The notes under the pieces: model-generated | What the model saw: only the letters and a program-made list of their open reading frames with translations | The model's database searches: none | Told to the model about the DNA's origin: nothing | NCBI GenBank assembly: GCA_002104985.1 | Contig: MCGO01000298.1 | Location: 1 to 37,556 of the forward strand | Reading direction: 5' to 3' | DNA: 37,556 bases | Origin: Rhizoclosmatium globosum | Lineage: Eukaryota; Chytridiomycota; Chytridiomycetes; Chytridiales; Chytriomycetaceae | Translations under genes and position numbers: made by a program | In this document: positions 30,713-37,556 of the stretch, piece after piece | How the letters are laid out: each line of letters starts with the position of its first letter | Position numbering within the stretch: position 1 is the first letter of the stretch

Positions 30713-32075
30713 CTAATGCCAAACAGCCCAAATCAATAAGAAAGTACAGACTCCAAGCAATCCTGCGATGATCATTTGATCTCGCTTCTTTTTCGTGTTG
30801 ATTCTTTGGACCAAATTATTGATAGCGGGGAATCGATTCAACACTGCACCCAAGCGCGATTTAGACTTTTGAAGAATTCGGCCTTGTTGGTCTAGTTGTT
30901 CGCGTGTGATGTTTGCTTGTCTGTTTTTGTTCAAGTTAAGTAATTATTTGTTGATGCGGCGAGCCGGAAGGAATTGAAGTTCTAAGCAAACTATCCATAT
31001 TCATCAGACTTCTTCGCTTTGACTTCTTCTTCGCATTAATTTCTTCAAACTTCATTGGTGCATCTCCTTTATACTCTGTCATGGACTTCGTTTTCTTTCG
31101 AGAACTCAATACTCAACTCTAACACTTGATCAGCAATACCGTGGGCGGAATCAATCTTGTTTCTTTCTTGGAGCATCATGTCTTGCAGACCCATTCCCTC
31201 ACGTGTATTTCCAGATGATGACGAGCCACCGCCCAGAAGCTCTGCATGCGATTTTGCGGACGAGATGTGAGCCTTTGTGTTTCATGGGGTTAAAAACATT
31301 GTTATAGATATAAAGGAAAGAGTGAAGGTTGAATTAGAGGTTGAAGGACTATATGGGGAATATTCACATAGAATCACTTGCTTTCTAGATCCCAAGACTC
31401 CCCAGACGATTCCGAAAGAAAATCTGATATTTTAGCTTTTGATTCTAGCTTTCATATCGTCTCAGGCGGCGTCCCTTGGTTTCAACTATCACATTCCACG
31501 TTGTGTTATGAATCCTCAAGTTGGCATCTACAATCATCCAGCGCAACCACCAGTTCAACAGCATACTGCTAGACGACTAACTTAGATTTCAGGGTACGTA
31601 CTTTTGTTCTGTTGTAATCCTTAGAGTAGTCATAGAGGATCTCTCTGTGTCTTTGAAGGATGTGCATTTGGGACGGGTTCGTTGGAGCGTGTGGAGTATC
31701 CAAGAACTCGGCCATTTGATTTGTGGTGGTGGTGAGCTGTATTAGAAGGATGAGCAGGTGATGTCGAGAAGAGAGCGAGAGGTGGGGCAAACCAACCCTT
31801 CGAAGGACATCCTGGATTTCAGCATCCAGCGAGTCTGTTTGGGACCAGGCGGGAAGCAGGGACGCTTGCTCTTAAGGATTATCAGTTAGCCGTGGTCCTA
31901 ACAGGTGACCTAGAACTAGGATATCCAAACAATCCACAAACAAACCAATATTGACGACGGCCGAATCCCCGTTCGAGTGCGTTGAATTTGCTGCTTTTGC
32001 GAAGGCAGATAACTTTGCCTCTGCCTCAAGTTCGAGTTGCTTGGCTGTTCGGCGGAGAACCTCCCACGATGACAT
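30713..32075 (-). CDS. GOS1: Golgi Qb-SNARE Gos1/GOSR1
   Basis: Exons 32075-31946, 31870-31797, 31736-31602, 31272-31118 and 30920-30713 give 233 residues, close to yeast Gos1 and human GOSR1. The N-terminus SSWEVLRRTAKQLELEAEAK is the family signature. The middle has RHREILYDYSKDYNRTK and AHISSAKSHAELLGG. The SNARE helix runs through GMGLQDMMLQERNKIDSAHG and continues after the last intron with QANITREQLDQQGRILQ. FPAINNLVQRINTKKKRDQM leads into the C-terminal transmembrane anchor (IIAGLLGVCTFLLIWAVW). It mediates retrograde and intra-Golgi fusion with Sed5, Ykt6 and Sft1. Donors GTTTGT, GTTGGT and GTTGAG are unusual. The third and fourth introns (31601-31273 and 31117-30921) are long, but phases agree. 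The other frame of the anchor exon is closed. Confidence 0.92.
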
Positions 32076-32136
32076 TTTCAATCAACTTAATCACTGAATT
32101 AGAAAAAGTGTGTTACTAATTATTTCGTTATAATGT

Positions 32137-33261
32137 TTATTTCGTTACGCTGTTTCGATTATTGGAGCGGTTCCAAAACCAAATCACAAAGAATACCCCT
32201 GAATTCCAGAATCCACTAGTTGAAATACTAACTGCTATCCAAAGTGACAACCAATAGGGGGATGTTCCTCCCAAAAATGAAATTACTCTATTTGCTGTAG
32301 CAGGTGTCCATGACCAAATGAGCCCAATCGCCAATACTAGAGTTCGCAGAATGAGTTTCTTGTGGTTTTTCATTTCTTTTACTCCTGCTGTTCGGCTTGA
32401 CTTCGTCATCACTGTCTTTCGTGTTGAGATTGTCTTTTTGCTGACCATTCTTGATAATCGGTGTTCAGGTTGGTGGGATACCGTTTCTGTGCTGTCTTTG
32501 TAATCTACTGTATGTTTTCGGTGAAGTTCCTTGTCAGTGCTGCTTCCTTGTACAATTCCTGTTTCCACTATGGATTCTGTTGGGAGGTCTGGAGTTTTCT
32601 TTATGACGCGGATGAGGAGGATATATGTTATTAGCATTAATGTGAATTGGATCCATCTTTAGATTTTTTTAGTTAAGGAGTTGGTGTCTTTGTGTGTGAC
32701 TTACAATGGAATGTAGAATAACCCAATTCGTAAGTCTGGGTACGCGGATGAAATCCAAGTTTGGAATGTCGCGTCTCCCCATACTGGACCACGTGCGTAA
32801 AGTTGTTCGGCCATAAAGACGAGACCTGTGAGGAGGGAGGCTATACCAAAGCAATAAAAGTGCAGCCACAGATGAAAAGATTCCGCGGCGGCTTTAGTAT
32901 GGATAACGGAAAGATATGTATAGAACGTAATGGCAACATGGTAGCAAGATACTAGGTTGATTATAAAGTGGAAGGTAGCGCCGAGTATGATTGTCAGTCC
33001 TGCGCTTGATAAAGCTGGTTCAGATGTGATTATCCAGCAGATTGCTTCTATTATTTCTCCAATGGCGAGACCTATACCATGTTGAATAAACTACTTGCGT
33101 GACTGAGTGGGAACATATTTACCTGCTTGGAGGTAATTGATTGTTCGTTGAAGACGCTTCTCCAAAACAACAGCTGTAACGACGAGGATGTTGGCGACGA
33201 TACTGAGAGGACTAATGATTCGAAGTATTAATCGAATGAGAGCCAGTTGATCTGGTGTCAT
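32137..33261 (-). CDS. Seven-transmembrane GPCR-like receptor (Dicty-CAR/Git3-like)
   Basis: Exons 33261-33123, 33071-32705 and 32656-32137 give 341 residues. Exactly seven hydrophobic helices can be drawn: ISPLSIVANILVVTAVV, AIGEIIEAICWII, TFHFIINLVSCYHVAITFY, LHFYCFGIASLLTGLVF, GLFYIPLWIQFTLMLITY, LVLAIGLIWSWTPATANRVI and LSLWIAVSISTSGFWNSGVF. A basic, Ser/Thr-rich loop of about 70 residues joins helices 5 and 6, as in receptors that couple to G proteins. The helix 6-7 pattern with WSWTPATANR and GFWNSGVFF recalls cAMP-receptor-like and Git3-type receptors of fungi and amoebae. The ligand is unknown. The short C-terminal tail is basic. Family assignment is by pattern only. Confidence 0.7.
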
Positions 33262-33622
33262 ATTTCTGAATGGGATAGTAAGATTGGTTTCTTTGTTTCT
33301 TTGTTTGGGGTGTTAGACAAAGGGAAGCAAACATAATTCGATTACAAGAGATTCACGACGCAAATAAAACGACAGTTTTCCAGTCGTTGATGTTGTAAAA
33401 ATATTTAACAGTTAAAAACGCTTCGATGAACCTGGACACTGAAAGAAATTGCAAACAATCAAACTTTGAGATGGAATGTGATCTAAAAATGGGCCATTCT
33501 TGAATGCAATTGATCGAAATTACATGCTTATATTTCAGCGATTTCAAGACTTTCAATTTAAAAACGCCATTGTTCCATTTCTTCTGTGACCCCTTCCCTC
33601 AAACTCCAACCAGAGACAGTAA
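33262..33622. other. Bidirectional intergenic region
   Basis: About 360 nt between the divergent receptor and condensation-fold genes. No supported gene. It presumably serves as a shared promoter region. Confidence 0.5.
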
Positions 33623-36421
33623 ATGCACACAGCTGCCCGTGCACGCGCCAAGTCAAACGTTGGGCTATTTGATGGTGTCGAACCACCAAAACGAAGCGGA
33701 TCTTTGGTTGAAGCGCTTCCCCCACTTCCACAAAGCTCATCCACATCACAAGTTTCACCGCGACCACCGCCGATTCGCTCCAAATCTTATTTATCCGTCA
33801 CAAACGTAAATGGCCAAAGTGATGATAACCTGCTTTCCCCACACTCCCCGGGCTCGCAGAAACTCAAGCCAACAACGCAATCACCTCGGAAGGGGTCGTT
33901 TGTAAAGTTGAGTCCAGGGAAGAGTCCAATGAGTAGAAAAGCATCCGGAATGATTGAAGGAGATGGCACTCCTACTGAACCAGCCCCACCACCTGTGATT
34001 GCAGTTGTTGAAATCAATTTGGACCCAAAGACGAATCCGAATATGTATCCATTGACCCCTCACCAATTAGCTGTTTTTAACAAGTTATTTACGTTTCCGG
34101 AGAAGGGGCTTCTTTCGGACGGGTTGGCACCCCCGTTTGTGGAAACAACTGATCCAGCCACGTATATTGTACAATGTTACAAGCTCGATTCGACCGTACT
34201 CATTGAAGATTATTTCTTGGCATGTACAAATCAAGTGTATCAATCTTATACCGCGTTACAAACTCGTCTTATAAATCCACCGCCACCACCTCCTGCTAAT
34301 GAGCCGCCACCGTTATTTACGCCTGCCCAATATGCACTTATCGAAAAGAAACCTGTCGAGGTTGTGGCTCAGTGTCCATACTTTCAAGTTCAAGGTGGAA
34401 CGAATGGGCCACTTCCTTTTACGGATCGAAATTCATTCGTGGCTTATGTTGCTGCTTACCAGACATCGAAATACCCTTTAACGAATCCGTTGCTTCCAAA
34501 GTCACCCATCTTTCATGTGTATGCAAAGAAGGATGAAGAGGAAACGTTTGTCTATTTCTTGTTCAGCACTGTCATTTGGTGAGTATTTTATACATAATCA
34601 TGTATGTTGAACACCGGCTTACGGACATCGCTACAGTGACAACCAATCTGCGTCCTTTATATCAAAGGAAATAATGCGACTATATACTTCGACAGTCAGC
34701 ACAATGAATTGGGACCACCCAACTGTCTTTTATGAAACGAAAGAAGTCACGCCATTCCTCGAATTCGTAAAGTCTCGTGATTCAGAGGCTGAAAAAGCGT
34801 TTCCTCTCTTTTGGCAGCAAGTTTGGGTCGACGGAACTGACCCACCGTTAAGTATCGAAGGATACGACCGTGTCAGCTTTGAAAAGCGGAGGGCGAAAAT
34901 GGTTGGGGAAATGGAGAGGTTGGCGGTGGAGATTAAAACGTTGGAGACGAAGAAGCATGCGCAAGAGTCTCAGCTTGTGTTCTTAAAGAAGCAGAGAATT
35001 GATATTGACAGTTACAGTCCGGAAACGGAAACTTTTGTGGATCCTGTTACGAAGGAGGAAATTCAGGTTTGTTATATTGAGTGGAGGAAATGAAAGTAAT
35101 TTTATGGATGAATAGGTAACCAAAGCTGCAAAAGCTGCCATTCTGTTTGAAGTATTCGGTGAAGAAATCGTTGATGATGATATCGCCTCTCTGTTGAAGC
35201 GGCATGAAGTATCTGAAGAGCTCCAACAAAAACTCGGAACTAATATACAAGACATTATGGCTCTGGACAACGACCAACTTCTATCGATCGGTCTCCTTGG
35301 AAAAGACAGGCGAAAACTGCTGGCGCTTTCGAACATGCTAAAGTCAAAAGTTAGCGAAAGTTTGTTGGAGCAAGATAAAGTTAAAGCAAGTATTGAGCGG
35401 AAAATCAATCGTCTCAAGAGAGAGAATGCAGATGCAACGGATCGATTGAACAAGGCTAGCCATTTACACCGAAATATTAAGAATGAGATTGAGATCCGAT
35501 CGAGAACTGTAAAGCAGGATTGGAGTAAGAACAAACAGACGGTGTGTCCAGTCCTTGGCTTGGCTGACGCTGGTTCTGTCAATAGCAGCGGATCAATAGG
35601 ACTTGGAAGTATATATTCATATGAGCAGTTCACGGTTCCAACGGAGACAGTGAAGCGACTAAAGAGCTACTTGACAGACTTGAAGATTTTCCGACAGGAC
35701 AAACAAGGCAAAACTATGCATGAATACCTACCACCAGCCATGTACCTTACTGCTCTATTTTTCACATTCAAACATCTCTCAGGGTCTGAGCAGTTCTTGA
35801 TTGGAATGCACACCACACTTCACCATGACTTTTTGACTGTCGGACCTGTGTCGCAAGTCCTCCCTGTGAAAGCGAACATGAACCAAAACAGTCTACTCTT
35901 TGTTGATATGATTGAGAAAATCAATAACACGATCGAAAGGTTGCGGGAGGTTGCGGAGGGGAGCTCGTTCATGGACTTTACAGCTAAGCTTGGTGTCGTG
36001 GTTCCATTTACACTACAGTTTGCATATTATACACAACGAGAGATACAAATGTGGAAGGAGGCGGGTGTTCCGTTAAGTGAAGTTTTGGATATTCCTGGTG
36101 ACCCTGAAACTCAGACGGCGTGTCTGCTGTGGAGCTCGAATGGATTAGATACGTACGACGCAAAGATATCGCTTTATGAGGATGCAAATGGAGGTATTGG
36201 TGGAGTTTGGAAGTATCGCACTGGTGTTGTTGGAGATGAAGTTGTGAAAAAGTGGATTGAGAAACTGTTGTTCACATTGGAAGAGTTTCCGCCGAATTTG
36301 AAAAAACCACTGACTGTTGGGCTGTTTCTGTCAAAGTGAGTAGCACAAACTTAAAATACTCTGTTTTAAAAATTCCGTCTTGCCCAGGTACTATTCAGCA
36401 GCATTGGGTGGTTCAAAATGA
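33623..36421 (+). CDS. Condensation-domain-like protein with inserted coiled-coil/SAM module
   Basis: Exons 33623-34578, 34637-35066, 35116-36335 and 36388-36421 give 879 residues. Residues 1-130 are Ser/Pro-rich and probably disordered. From 142 an N-lobe of the NRPS condensation fold is seen: YPLTPHQLAVFNKLF, then YKLDSTVLIEDYFLACTNQV and ALQTRL. The HHxxxDG site aligns with S315-T-V-I-C-D320-N321, so both His are gone. A lobe end with AFPLFWQQVW follows. Then come a coiled coil (about 400-447), a SAM-like helix bundle (about 480-536, with LLSIGLLGKDRRKLLAL) and a second coiled coil (about 540-600). The C-lobe starts near 633 and has EYLPPAMYLTALFF, SGSEQFLIG, then ISLYEDANGGIGG. It ends near YYSAALGGSK. 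No adenylation or carrier domain is present, so this is not an NRPS. A scaffold role is inference. Confidence 0.68.
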
Positions 36422-36548
36422 TTATCGATGAAATATACTTTCATGTTCTTTTATTTATATAATGGATTGATACTTTAGACAAAGGAAATGTTCGCTTCTT
36501 TGTTTGGTACATTGTGGACCGAGATTCTTCCAAAACTGAAACAACATA

Positions 36549-37556
36549 ATGTCAAACAATACTATCGATTCAGGGCCAACGAAGCCTGAGACCATAGTTT
36601 ACTCTCAAACATTACAAGCTCAGCTGGCATCGACGGTACAATCATTTCTAGCTGGAGGGTGCGCTCTTTTGGCTTGGAACGATTGGCTTTATTCTTTACA
36701 CAACGGAAAATTACAAGGCTTTGTTCAGCAAGAAAAATGCTCTTCTTATAGCTTTGCTAACGTCTGCCACAATATTCTTTGGGTTTGCTTCAATAGAGAC
36801 CGACGGCGGAAATAGAGTCTCCTCTTGCTTCGCACAATATTCTTTGCAACGACTGAAATTTCATTCATTTGTTACTCTTGGGTCCGATCGGAGGTTGTGT
36901 TTCGACAAGAGTCTTCTCCGTTTGCAGTTCAGTTTTTCCAAATTATGGCAGCAGTGACAAGCGTGTTGCGTGTGTAGTCCCAGTTATAATTGTTGCTATT
37001 CCTATCGATGACAGAGATGCGTTTAATGCAGCAGAATCGCCTTGTGTATTTCTGGATTTGGCGTCTTCGTCATTGATTTATTTTGCATACGCTTACACTC
37101 GACACATTTTTAAAAGAACTGAAGAGGTGAAGCAAGTGAAAGGGGAGGATTCAAGAGCTACGCAGTATTATCCTATAATTGCAAAGTTTGGATTCGCGGC
37201 TTCTGCAAGTATCTTTTTGGCTATTGCTTTTATGCCAGTGCAACGCATTTCGAGCCAAGACCGTGATGAGTATGGCGATAGCGCCACGTATTACTTTTTG
37301 ATTGTTTTGACGAATATGGCGATATTTAGTGGTTGTATCGCACTGGTCGTGTGAGTAAACCCTCATTCTTGTTCTAATATACTCATATGTATCCTGGACA
37401 GAATGAAAGTAAAGCTTGTGAATGCATCGAAAAAAGAGGCACCCGGCCGTGGAGGGGGATTTAATTCAAGCAACTCAAAGGCAACGTACAGGTTACGGAA
37501 AGAAAAACTATTTCGAATTTTTAGTCGTATAATTGGCATAGGAATAAACTGGCTTT
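36549..37556 (+). CDS. Multi-transmembrane protein, partial at window edge, gene model uncertain
   Basis: The best model is 36549-36722, 36816-36870, 36933-37350 and 37402 to the edge; all phases agree. It gives about 267 residues with helices near SFLAGGCALLAWNDWLYSL, LLLLRTIFFATTEISF, VACVVPVIIVAIPI, VFLDLASSSLIYFAYAY, FGFAASASIFLAIAFM and FLIVLTNMAIFSGCIALVV. A basic loop then leads to a further hydrophobic stretch at the edge. The layout resembles a seven-TM receptor, and the gene lies 3 kb from another receptor-like gene. Donors GTTCAG and GTTACT are weak. If they are wrong, the frame changes at about 36972 and earlier would indicate a broken gene or consensus errors. I cannot name the family. 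Confidence 0.5.

Noticed and set aside
36717..36820. Two frameshifts in the final multi-TM gene
   Set aside because: A 93-nt GT-AG intron at 36723-36815 joins the flanking frames without any indel, so a break is not required.

Overview
The window is nuclear DNA of a fungus. It is gene-dense, with short GT-AG introns (mostly 45-90 nt) in nearly every gene. A fungal P-type plasma-membrane proton ATPase, a UreD urease accessory protein, OCH1/GT32-type glycosyltransferases and a Gos1-type SNARE are all present. A gelsolin-repeat protein, a long-third-loop GPCR-like receptor and a sulfite oxidase with a cytochrome b5 domain point to an early-diverging, probably zoosporic (chytrid-like) fungus rather than a Dikarya species. 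That placement is inference. There are no rRNA or tRNA genes, transposons or CRISPR arrays that I can support. All exon coordinates are my own reading of splice sites, reading frame and family similarity.

Layout. 1-1850 (-): XMAP215/Stu2-type microtubule polymerase, 3' end off the window. 1915-2864 (-): UreD. 3521-4177 (-): two-finger C2H2 protein. 4319-5789 (-): tandem pair of LEA2-like membrane proteins. 6025-7961 (+): secreted, probably GPI-anchored two-repeat protein. 8088-9929 (-): tandem pair of thioredoxin-fold membrane proteins with a CPYT motif. 10520-12250 (+): membrane-anchored GH26-like enzyme. 12501-16194 (+): gelsolin-repeat protein. 16707-20124 (+): PMA1-type proton pump with a long first intron. 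20361-22490 (+): double-domain GT32 glycosyltransferase. 22752-25119 (-): mitochondrial sulfite oxidase. 25798-27505 (+): PTS2-bearing 3-ketoacyl-CoA thiolase. 27838-28771 (-): TLC-like membrane protein. 29248-30506 (-): STYX-like phosphatase. 30713-32075 (-): Gos1 Golgi SNARE. 32137-33261 (-): seven-TM receptor. 33623-36421 (+): degenerate condensation-domain protein with an inserted SAM/coiled-coil module. 36549-end (+): another multi-TM protein, cut by the window edge.

The genes do not form one pathway. They are a typical eukaryotic mix, with local tandem duplications (LEA2 pair, thioredoxin pair) and internal domain duplications (GT32, two-repeat secreted protein). The most novel item is the 33623-36421 protein: an NRPS-type condensation fold whose HHxxxDG motif is eroded and whose two halves are separated by a coiled-coil/SAM/coiled-coil insertion. 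A second theme is a set of single-base reading-frame conflicts in four genes of the first 10 kb. They are best explained by consensus indels, but worth checking.
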